Part shown: piece after piece, positions 52,616 through 59,723 of the stretch
How positions within the stretch are numbered: the first letter of the stretch is position 1
Layout: each line of letters starts with the position of its first letter
Source of the DNA: an uncultured Verrucomicrobiota bacterium
Lineage (GTDB): Bacteria; Verrucomicrobiota; Verrucomicrobiia; Limisphaerales; UBA9464
Assembly (NCBI GenBank): GCA_903939515.1
Contig: CAJAHH010000020.1
Location: forward strand, 1 to 59,723
DNA: 59,723 nucleotides
Direction of reading: 5' to 3'
The notes under the pieces: generated by a model
Told to the model about the DNA's origin: nothing
Databases searched by the model: none
What the model saw: only the letters and a program-made list of their open reading frames with translations
Program-made: the position numbers and the translations under genes

Positions 52616-54565
52616 ATGCAACCCTTGCCCACGGAAACAGTGGTTCCTCATCCCGGCTCCGGCTGGTTGATCGGAGGATTGGCCGTGCTGAATCCACAAG
52701 GGCGCATCCTCTCGGTGAACGAGCCCTTGGCCGAATGGTTGGAAGAAACATCCGTGGGGCTCATTGGGCGCGACTGGTGCCAAGTACTGAGCCACCGCCG
52801 CCCGGAATGGGAACCAGGAATTCGGGCCTGGACCGAATCGACGGCCGAATTTCGAACCGAAGAACTACCAGGCCCTTCCGACCAGCCTGACGGTTGGATC
52901 CGCCTCACCGGGGGGCGCAGCCCCGGCGGACTTTTTGCTCACATCGAATCCTCGGTCCCCCCGCGACCTCGCCTCGAGGAGGAGTCTTGGCCGACCGCGG
53001 GTCGCGGCGGCGAGGCGAACCAGCGACTGCGTCTCCGACTGCTGCAAGCCGAGGCGCAAGTCGACAACCTGATGCGACGCTGGCCCGGGGTGATTTTCAA
53101 TCAACGGAGTGACATGTCCTTCCACTACGCCAGCTCGCGTTTGGAAGAACTCACGGGAGTCCCCCTCTCAGAGTTCCTGCACCGATCCGACGTGTTCTGG
53201 AATGTCATCCACGAGGCGGACATGCACGAGGTCCAGAGCCACATCCGCCGCGCGATCCGCAGTGAGGTGGGCCTGAGCACCCATTTCCGCATCCGCCATG
53301 CGCGAACCGGTCGCGTTGCCTACATCTTAGAACGCCGCCAGGCACTGCGCACCGAGAGCGGGCTTTTGCTTGGTTTCGAGGGAACCTGGCTCGATGTCTC
53401 ACGGCAGACGATCGCCGAGCGACGCCTCAGTTCGGCCGCTTGGCGGGACACACTGGCCACCCTCACCATGGGCATGGCCCACGATTTCGGAAACATCCTG
53501 GCCGGCATCCACGCGCTGGCCGAGACGTTGGAACCCGTTGAGGGCGTCGATGAACCCCTTCGGGAAAGTTTAGATCTAATCAAGCGCAACGCCATGCAGG
53601 CCAGCGCACTGGTGCGGCGGGTCTTGAGCCTCCATCAGGGGCGCATTGGCGAATACGGCTACTCCGACCTGAATGAACAAGTGAGTGATCTCTCCGAATT
53701 AGTCCGGAAGATTCTCCCTCGACGCATCCGCTTCGAGTCGCAGCTAGCCTCCCTACCGCTGCCGGTCTACGTCGATAGCGTCGAACTGCGCCAAGTCTTC
53801 CTCAACCTGGTGATGAATGCAGCGGACGCCATGCCGCACAATGGACAGCTCTGGAGCTCAACCCATCGAATCACCGAGGCAGAGGCCTTGCCTCACCTGC
53901 AAGGAACCTTCCCCAGACTGCCAGCGGTCTGCGTGAGCATCCGCGATAACGGAATCGGAATCCCGGAACGCCATCTAGGAACCATCTTCGATCCATTCTT
54001 CACGACCAAGCCGGTGAACAAGGGATCCGGACTCGGCCTCTACAACGCCCGACTCTTTGTCGAGAAACATCACGGAGCCATCTCCGTGGAGTCGATAGAG
54101 GGTCAAGGGACCACCTTCCGACTTTGGCTACCCGAGGCCGACTTCACTGAACAGGATCGCGTCCAAGAGGGAGAGGAGCGACGTCGGCGCACCTTGCTGG
54201 TGGTGGGAGCGGCCGGACGTTCCCTGGAGACCACGGTCGATTCCCTGCGGCGGGGCGGATTCTTCGTCGTCGCCGAGAGCCGGGAGAATCAAGTGCTCGA
54301 GATGCTAGATTCCCTCGATTACGAGTTCGATGCGGTCCTGGTGCAAGTGGCCGCCGACACTTCGGATCGCATCGGTCAATTGCTGCGTGAAATCCGCCAA
54401 CGCAAACCTCCGGTGAAGTCCATCTTGCAGATCATCGGCAAGAACGAAGATGAAGTGCACAGCACCTGGCTTAAGGATGCCACTCTCACCCTGCCTTCAG
54501 ACCTTCAAGAGACCGAGTTCCAGCGCCAGATCGATGAATTGTTCGACCCCAACACCAGCCGATGA
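52616..54565 (+). CDS. PAS-domain sensor histidine kinase with degenerate C-terminal receiver
   Basis: A 649-residue cytoplasmic kinase, no membrane segment. PAS 1 spans about 10-105 and PAS 2 about 150-285. The phospho-acceptor helix has LTMGMAHDFGNILAG with His289. The ATPase domain has Asn401 in LNLVMNAADAMP, DNGIGIP and GSGLGLYNARLF. From about 523 to the end a receiver-like fold begins (TLLVVGAAGRSLETTV) but lacks the acidic pocket and phospho-Asp (the strand reads AVLVQVAADTSD). The ATG at 52616 follows a 120-codon open frame antisense to the anti-sigma gene. Its stop overlaps the response regulator by 4 nt, so the two form a signalling pair. Confidence 0.88.
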   Translation: MQPLPTETVVPHPGSGWLIGGLAVLNPQGRILSVNEPLAEWLEETSVGLIGRDWCQVLSHRRPEWEPGIRAWTESTAEFRTEELPGPSDQPDGWIRLTGGRSPGGLFAHIESSVPPRPRLEEESWPTAGRGGEANQRLRLRLLQAEAQVDNLMRRWPGVIFNQRSDMSFHYASSRLEELTGVPLSEFLHRSDVFWNVIHEADMHEVQSHIRRAIRSEVGLSTHFRIRHARTGRVAYILERRQALRTESGLLLGFEGTWLDVSRQTIAERRLSSAAWRDTLATLTMGMAHDFGNILAGIHALAETLEPVEGVDEPLRESLDLIKRNAMQASALVRRVLSLHQGRIGEYGYSDLNEQVSDLSELVRKILPRRIRFESQLASLPLPVYVDSVELRQVFLNLVMNAADAMPHNGQLWSSTHRITEAEALPHLQGTFPRLPAVCVSIRDNGIGIPERHLGTIFDPFFTTKPVNKGSGLGLYNARLFVEKHHGAISVESIEGQGTTFRLWLPEADFTEQDRVQEGEERRRRTLLVVGAAGRSLETTVDSLRRGGFFVVAESRENQVLEMLDSLDYEFDAVLVQVAADTSDRIGQLLREIRQRKPPVKSILQIIGKNEDEVHSTWLKDATLTLPSDLQETEFQRQIDELFDPNTSR

Positions 54566-55845
54566 ACTCACCCGACGCCTTGTTTGAGCCCTCTCTCAAG
54601 CGAATCCTAGTCGTGGATGACGAGGAAATTGTTCGCATCGCCTTGCGGGAGACGCTGCGGCGGGAGCACTACGGAGTCACGGCCTGCTCATCCCCCGAGG
54701 AGGGCCTCCAAGTTCTCAAGACGGAGGCGTTCTCAGTCATCATTTCCGACTATCAAATGCCGGGGATGACTGGCCTGGATTTTCTGGCCCAAGCCAAGCA
54801 ACTCCAACCCGACGCCACCCGCATTCTCATCACCGCCGTCCTCAGCCTCGACACGGTCATCGAGGCCATCAACAAGGGAGAGATCTACCGCTTCGTCGTA
54901 AAGCCATGGATCCGCGAAGAACTCCTGGCAACGGTGCGCAACGCCATCCAGCGCCATGACCTCATCGTTCGCAACACGGTCCTGCAAGCGACCACGCTAG
55001 CGATGAACGATCAATTGGTGTCGCTCAACAAGACACTGGAATCCCGCGTCTCTGCCGAGGCCGATCACCGTCAGCGGCTCTCCGAAATGAACCAGGCGCT
55101 GGAACTTAATTTGCATCACTCGGTTCAGCTCTGCCTGAAGGTGCTCCAGTCGTTCTATCCCACCCTAGGCACCCAAGCCCGTCGGGTGCTCGGGCTGTGC
55201 CGAGCGATGGCCGACCTCCTGAAGCTCTCCGCAACCGACCGCCAGACGCTCGAGTTGGCTGCTTGGCTCCACGACATCGGGCTGGTGGGAACCTCCCGCG
55301 GACTCATCCACAAGTGGATGCAACACTCTGAGGCACTCAGTCCGACCGAGCAGGCCATCATCGAGCAACACCCAATCCTCGGTGAGGAGTTGGTCGATTT
55401 CGCAGCGAACCTGAAGCACGTAGGTCGGGTCATCCGCGGACATCACGAGCAGTTCGATGGACGGGGTTATCCAGACCGGCTCGCAGGCAAAGAAATCCCC
55501 TGGCTCGCACGGGTCCTTGCCGTGGCCGTGGCCTATGCCGAACAGCAGGCCCCTCACGTGGCGGCGGTCGAGATGCTCACCTTGGGGAGTGGCTGGCGCT
55601 TCGATCCCGAGGCGGTGCAAGTACTACTCCGCGCCTTGCCCCACGCGTCACTACCACGCCAGGAACGGGAAATCGCCCTACCTGAACTTAAACCCGGCAT
55701 GACGCTGGCGGCCGGAGTGAAGACCCTGTCCGGGATGCTTCTGGTGCCGGAGGGCCAAGTCTTAAACGAAACGCAGGTGGAGGCCATTCACAACCACCAC
55801 CGCATGAAGGCGGTGAACCCCGTCTTTCTCGTCTTTAGAGACTGA
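54562..55845 (+). CDS. Response regulator with HD-GYP-type output domain
   Basis: A 427-residue two-component regulator. The receiver carries Asp19/Asp20, phospho-acceptor Asp63 in ISDYQMPG and Lys114 in FVVKPW. A helical linker is at about 130-185. The output is an HD-GYP-like hydrolase with WLHDIG (His237-Asp238), GHHEQFDGRGYP (His294, His295, GYP 302-304) and a further helical C-terminus, so c-di-GMP hydrolysis is plausible. The upstream His usual in the first HD-GYP helix seems replaced (GTQARRVLG, Gln205). The ATG overlaps the kinase stop by 4 nt, and the pair is one operon. Confidence 0.85.
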   Translation: MNSPDALFEPSLKRILVVDDEEIVRIALRETLRREHYGVTACSSPEEGLQVLKTEAFSVIISDYQMPGMTGLDFLAQAKQLQPDATRILITAVLSLDTVIEAINKGEIYRFVVKPWIREELLATVRNAIQRHDLIVRNTVLQATTLAMNDQLVSLNKTLESRVSAEADHRQRLSEMNQALELNLHHSVQLCLKVLQSFYPTLGTQARRVLGLCRAMADLLKLSATDRQTLELAAWLHDIGLVGTSRGLIHKWMQHSEALSPTEQAIIEQHPILGEELVDFAANLKHVGRVIRGHHEQFDGRGYPDRLAGKEIPWLARVLAVAVAYAEQQAPHVAAVEMLTLGSGWRFDPEAVQVLLRALPHASLPRQEREIALPELKPGMTLAAGVKTLSGMLLVPEGQVLNETQVEAIHNHHRMKAVNPVFLVFRD

Positions 55846-55858
55846 CATCCCCCAGGGG

Positions 55859-55878
55859 AGCACGACTAAAACCGTGCT
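55859..55878. terminator. Possible hairpin between convergent genes
   Basis: AGCACG-ACTAAAAC-CGTGCT can form a 6-bp stem 13 bp after the response-regulator stop. There is no T-run after it, so only a weak or Rho-assisted terminator is proposed. Confidence 0.3.
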
Positions 55879-55907
55879 TACACCCTGCTGCCACTCCTGA
55901 ATTCGCC

Positions 55908-58900
55908 CTAGAGCTTACGGAGGCGGATAAAAAGCCCGGGGGCGGCATTGGCGGGAAGCTGAATCGAAGTCGGGGCGTTGGTTCCCTCGGTCACCACTTC
56001 GGACAGACCCGGCACTGGAACCCACGTTGCGCCCAGAACGGTCAATTGCTCAACCCGATAACGCCCACCGGCGATGCCGCTCAAACGCAATCCCAATCCA
56101 CCATCGGGACGCACCAACAGCCCCAGGGTAGGACCCGGCGATCCGACGATGGCATCGCGAACGATGACATCGAACTCCAGCGGCGTGGAGACAACCCCAT
56201 CGCTCACACCAATCCTCACCCGGTTGGTACTGGGTCCCTGAACCTCCGTGGGCCGCCAATGGACGACTCTGTTGGACAGGGTCAACCCCCAGGGGCCGCT
56301 CAACAAACGATAGGTCAGTGGTTGGGCCGGCAAATCCGAATCGGTGGCCGAAACGGTGAAGGTCATGAGAGAGCCCTCGCTCACCCGGCGGGTGCCCACC
56401 ACGGTGGCCCACACCGGGGCCGCGTTGGATTCGGCCACCGTCACCTGAAACTCCAAGGCAATGGCCACCACTCCGTCACTCACCCGGAGACTAACCTGGT
56501 TGGTGGAGGGTCCTTGAGCCTCGGTGGGAGTCCAAGAAAGCAGGCCATTGGTGCTCACTTGCAACCCAACGGGCCCTGAATCCAGGGTGAATTTCAAGAC
56601 CTGCTGAGGCAGGTCGGCATCCTGTACCGGGAGCTGTAATGATAGAGCCTGACCCTCGGTGGATCGGACGGTGGTGCTCCCGAACCACACAGGTTTTGCG
56701 TTGATTTCTTGAACCTGAATGCGCACCCGATTGGTCACCGATAGAATCCCATCGCTCACCGCCACCACGACGTCATTGGTGCTGGGGCCCTGCGCCTCCG
56801 TCGGCGACCACTGCACCAGACCATCGGCGTTCACGCTCAAGCCGACGGGGCCAGAGAGGAGGCGGTAAGCCAAGCTCTGCGCGGGAAGATCGAGGTCGCT
56901 GGCTCCTAAGCGAAATTGATAAGGGCTCCCTTCGGAAGTCACCCGTGCCGGTTCGGCTCCCCAAACGGGCGCCTGATTGATCTCTCGGACCACCAAAGTG
57001 TAGTCGCGAGTCACAGCCTCGACCCCATCACTCACGGTGATGCGCACCCCATTGGTCGAAGGCCCCTGAACCTCTGAGGGCCGCCATTGCATCAAGCCAG
57101 CGGGTGAAAGACTCAGACCCACCGGGCCACTGACCAGCGTGTAGACGAGTGCTTGGGCAGGCCTGTCCGCATCGGTAGCCAACACAGAACGCTCCAGCAA
57201 CGCGCCCTCGTCCAAAGTCAGCGTCGCGTCACCGGACCAGACGGGGGGTTGATTGACCTCGATCACCCGGATCTCCACCAAATTGGTCACAGACACCAGT
57301 CCGTCGCTGACGGCGACTTGGAGCCGGTTGGTACTAGGCCCTTGAGCTTCGGTCGGACTCCAGCGCACCAAACCGTTGCCGCCTACCGTCAACCCGGCCG
57401 GACCCTCGACCAGGCGGTAGCTCAACACTTGAATCGGATCATCCGCATCGCTGGCCACCAACTGCCACACCCTCTCCTGCCCCTCCAACCCGTCCGGGGG
57501 AGGATTCTGCAACCACGTCGGCGGCTGATTATCCTCATCCACCTGCACATTGAAGGCTACCCGACTGGTCAATCGACCATCCGTCGCCTCGGCCACAATG
57601 GTCCATCGCGTCCCGCCCAAGCGTTCCCCGGGCTGCCAACTCCACTGGCCCGACCCACTGACCGCAAACCCCGAAGGCCCCTGGATAAGAGACCATGTGA
57701 GTGCTCCCTTGAGATCCGGATCCGGCGTCGTCAATGGGCGCACCGTCGGAAAGTTCTCACTGATCGACACGTCAGCGATTGGAATGACGATGGGGTCAAT
57801 GCCCGTACCCGCCACCGTAATGACCCCGCGTTTCTGGACGCTAGCCACGCCATCACTGACCTCCACCAAAATCGGATACTCACCGACCACATCCGCACGT
57901 TTGGGCGTCCACTGAAGAACCCCACCCACCGTGAGGGTCACCCCGTTGGGAGCCTCCAACAGACGGTAGGACAACGTCTGCTGAGGCAAGTCCGTGTCAC
58001 GGGCGGTGATCAGCTCCTGCATCGTCTTGGCCTCCACAGCCACCAGTCGGGGGAAGGCGTCAAACACCGGCGAATTGTTCAGGATGGCGGCCGGCACCAC
58101 CGAGACATCGCCCAGTCGGTAGTTGGCACTCGAGGCACCCGTAATAGCAGAACCGATGGGAATCACCGTCTTACTAACTCCCATTAACGGATCGTTGAAG
58201 CGCGCCTCGGTCAGTTGCAGCGCCACTGAATCGCCCGCAACAACCCCATCCAACCCCCGGGACAGCACGGTCGCCAGCGTCGAGCCATCAAACCGCTTGT
58301 CTTGGACAGTGACGATGCCACGCAGCGTCTTGGGCTGGATTTGCATGGCTCCTGTCAAGACTCCTAGGTAATTAGCACTCGAGGCTCGGGCCGCGATGGC
58401 ATAAGTCCCGGCCGCCACAGGCAGGTCGGTTCGCCCGTCATAGGTGAGCGACACCGGAACACCCTCGGGCACGGTCACTGCATACACCGGAAGCCCTGAT
58501 CCGGAGTAGGTCTGGAGGGTGCCAGCCAATTGAATCAAGACTGGAGCAGGAACAATGTCAGCCCGAAGACCTGTCGGTGCAATCAACCGATAATTGCCAG
58601 CCGAGGCACCGGCCAACTGAAGACTCGCACTGACAACAATGTTCGCGCCTACAGAACTCTGCGCAAAGCCCGCTGAGATCACGTCGGCTTTAATGGAATC
58701 TCCTAGCAACACATTGACCCAGGAATTCAAACCCGAGAGCTCAGCCAGAGCAGTGCCGTCGTAATTCTTGGATACGGCCGCCACAGCAGACAACGAGACC
58801 GGACGGGGCAAAATGTCCGCGGTCAACGTCAGTGTGGAGGCCACAGAGTAGTTACCGGCCTTGGCCCCACTCAACAAATAGCCGGACACCGACACGAGCT

Positions 58901-59723
58901 TGCTAGCTCCCGTAGAAACGTCCGCAAACTGACCTACCATTCGCCCGGTCAGGCTCACAGCGTCGGTGCCTACCACACCCACCAACACCGGGGTGCCGCT
59001 CACCGTTGCCAAGGTCGTTCCGTCGTACTCCTTCGACGACACGCTCAGTCCACTCACCGTCAGCTCCTTCTTCCCAAACTGCATCGTCAACGTCCCAGTT
59101 CCAGTCCCCGCGGCGTTCCGCGCACTCACCGTCACCGAGGAGGACCCCACCTGACCTGCTATGCCGGTGATCGCTCCTGTTGTCGGGTCCAATACTAACC
59201 CCTCAGGCAACCCCACCGCAGCGTACTCCACGATCGATCGACCACTCGCTTCGATCTTCCCGCTCACAGCACTCCCATACGTCCCGCTCAGGCTCCCCGC
59301 AGACACCTCGGGCGCCTCCAGCGCCGGCTCACCATTGGCCAAAATCAATGCGTGCTGCCCACCAGCACTCACACTTCCCACAACCAACCCGTTGCGAATC
59401 TTTCCGCGCACTCCGGCCACCGCACTCCGACGGCTCACCTTCGTTCCGTCGCCCAGCTGGCCGGACTCATTGGCTCCCCAGCCATACACCACTCCATCCT
59501 CGCCCAATCCCAGGCTGTATTCCCCGCCGGCCACCACCGACTTCAGGTTCCCACTCATACCCACCGCCGCCACGGCCACAGACCGCTCTTCCAAGGTCCC
59601 ATCGCCCAGCTGTCCTGCCGCATTGCCACCCCAGCTGTAAGCCTTGCCATCCGCACCCAGCACCACGCTGTGCACCCAGCCAGCACTCACACTCCGCGCC
59701 AGCCCGCTCAATCCGCTCGACCA
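55908..59723 (-). CDS. Giant RCC1/YDG/cadherin-like repeat protein, 5' partial
   Basis: The frame runs from the window edge (59723) to a stop at 55908, giving 1271 residues with the N-terminus missing. From the edge: RCC1 repeats (SAGWVHSVVLGADGKAYSWG, GQLGDGT), an Ig-like segment (LDPTTGAITG), then three MBG/YDG-type domains (KEYDGTTLATVSG, KNYDGTALAELSG, KRFDGSTLATV). Seven ~92-residue cadherin-like repeats follow, the last five sharing NxxPVW at the start and QGPSTN near the end. A C-terminal strand region (GRYRVEQLTVLGATWVPVPG) closes it. Probably surface-exposed or secreted. The in-frame TTG at 59711 is not a real start because coding continues to the edge (WSSGLSG). Confidence 0.85.
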   Translation of the reverse strand, partial: WSSGLSGLARSVSAGWVHSVVLGADGKAYSWGGNAAGQLGDGTLEERSVAVAAVGMSGNLKSVVAGGEYSLGLGEDGVVYGWGANESGQLGDGTKVSRRSAVAGVRGKIRNGLVVGSVSAGGQHALILANGEPALEAPEVSAGSLSGTYGSAVSGKIEASGRSIVEYAAVGLPEGLVLDPTTGAITGIAGQVGSSSVTVSARNAAGTGTGTLTMQFGKKELTVSGLSVSSKEYDGTTLATVSGTPVLVGVVGTDAVSLTGRMVGQFADVSTGASKLVSVSGYLLSGAKAGNYSVASTLTLTADILPRPVSLSAVAAVSKNYDGTALAELSGLNSWVNVLLGDSIKADVISAGFAQSSVGANIVVSASLQLAGASAGNYRLIAPTGLRADIVPAPVLIQLAGTLQTYSGSGLPVYAVTVPEGVPVSLTYDGRTDLPVAAGTYAIAARASSANYLGVLTGAMQIQPKTLRGIVTVQDKRFDGSTLATVLSRGLDGVVAGDSVALQLTEARFNDPLMGVSKTVIPIGSAITGASSANYRLGDVSVVPAAILNNSPVFDAFPRLVAVEAKTMQELITARDTDLPQQTLSYRLLEAPNGVTLTVGGVLQWTPKRADVVGEYPILVEVSDGVASVQKRGVITVAGTGIDPIVIPIADVSISENFPTVRPLTTPDPDLKGALTWSLIQGPSGFAVSGSGQWSWQPGERLGGTRWTIVAEATDGRLTSRVAFNVQVDEDNQPPTWLQNPPPDGLEGQERVWQLVASDADDPIQVLSYRLVEGPAGLTVGGNGLVRWSPTEAQGPSTNRLQVAVSDGLVSVTNLVEIRVIEVNQPPVWSGDATLTLDEGALLERSVLATDADRPAQALVYTLVSGPVGLSLSPAGLMQWRPSEVQGPSTNGVRITVSDGVEAVTRDYTLVVREINQAPVWGAEPARVTSEGSPYQFRLGASDLDLPAQSLAYRLLSGPVGLSVNADGLVQWSPTEAQGPSTNDVVVAVSDGILSVTNRVRIQVQEINAKPVWFGSTTVRSTEGQALSLQLPVQDADLPQQVLKFTLDSGPVGLQVSTNGLLSWTPTEAQGPSTNQVSLRVSDGVVAIALEFQVTVAESNAAPVWATVVGTRRVSEGSLMTFTVSATDSDLPAQPLTYRLLSGPWGLTLSNRVVHWRPTEVQGPSTNRVRIGVSDGVVSTPLEFDVIVRDAIVGSPGPTLGLLVRPDGGLGLRLSGIAGGRYRVEQLTVLGATWVPVPGLSEVVTEGTNAPTSIQLPANAAPGLFIRLRKL

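Overview
The window looks like a chromosomal piece of a Verrucomicrobiota bacterium, probably of the Pedosphaera/Limisphaera (old subdivision 3) type. The evidence is gene content: two DUF1501 + DUF1549/DUF1553 (PSD1) pairs, a secreted DUF1080 protein, a single H-X9-DG-type pseudopilin, an anti-sigma-like + DUF3106 pair, a fused ccoNO cbb3 oxidase, and G+C-rich coding sequence. No rRNA, tRNA, CRISPR array, prophage or complete insertion sequence was found.

Layout. 1-219: 3'-truncated REP-associated (Y1, HUH) transposase. 322-5856: housekeeping genes rex, rlmN, hisH, a family-9 glycosyltransferase and rho. 5857-6409: gene-free and hairpin-rich. 6410-8917: a divergent pair, a CarH/LitR-like B12-binding MerR regulator and a sigma-70 factor. 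9110-11764: an operon lipoprotein-pdxJ-acpS. 11853-15961: a lipoate-ligase-like protein, an AraC/PAS regulator and a divergent secreted S9 peptidase. 15989-20559: the first DUF1501/PSD1 pair, with a heme c motif. 20831-24280: a FecR-like repeat protein, a DapA/NanA-family lyase and a lone adenylate-forming enzyme. 24406-26685: a large EF-hand membrane protein. 26771-30173: three tightly packed RNA-methyltransferase-type genes (RlmD, Methyltransf_32/METTL25-like, Rsm22/METTL17-like). 30231-33468: pheA, class II aldolase and a pseudopilin. 33693-38077: the second DUF1501/DUF1549-DUF1553 pair, without a cytochrome motif.

38136-46697 is a compact minus-strand cbb3 oxidase operon in transcriptional order ccoI-ccoS-ccoNO-ccoQ-ccoP-ccoG-fixH-tauE/safE-like, with several 4-nt stop/start overlaps. 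It holds catalytic subunits plus the copper-import and assembly factors for a high-affinity terminal oxidase. 46984-50285: DUF1080 protein, cysteine desulfurase, hotdog thioesterase and an M50 protease. 50377-50654: a palindromic repeat cluster. 50662-52468: DUF3106 and anti-sigma-like proteins. 52616-55845: a translationally coupled PAS histidine kinase and HD-GYP response regulator. 55908-59723: a very large RCC1/YDG/cadherin-like repeat protein running off the right edge.

The best leads are the CarH-like/sigma divergon, the inverted-and-direct repeat cluster at 50.4-50.65 kb seen together with a RAYT transposase gene, the METTL17/METTL25-like methyltransferase cluster, and the kinase/HD-GYP pair with a degenerate receiver and an altered metal-site position. 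All functions are inferred from motifs read by eye; no database search was run.
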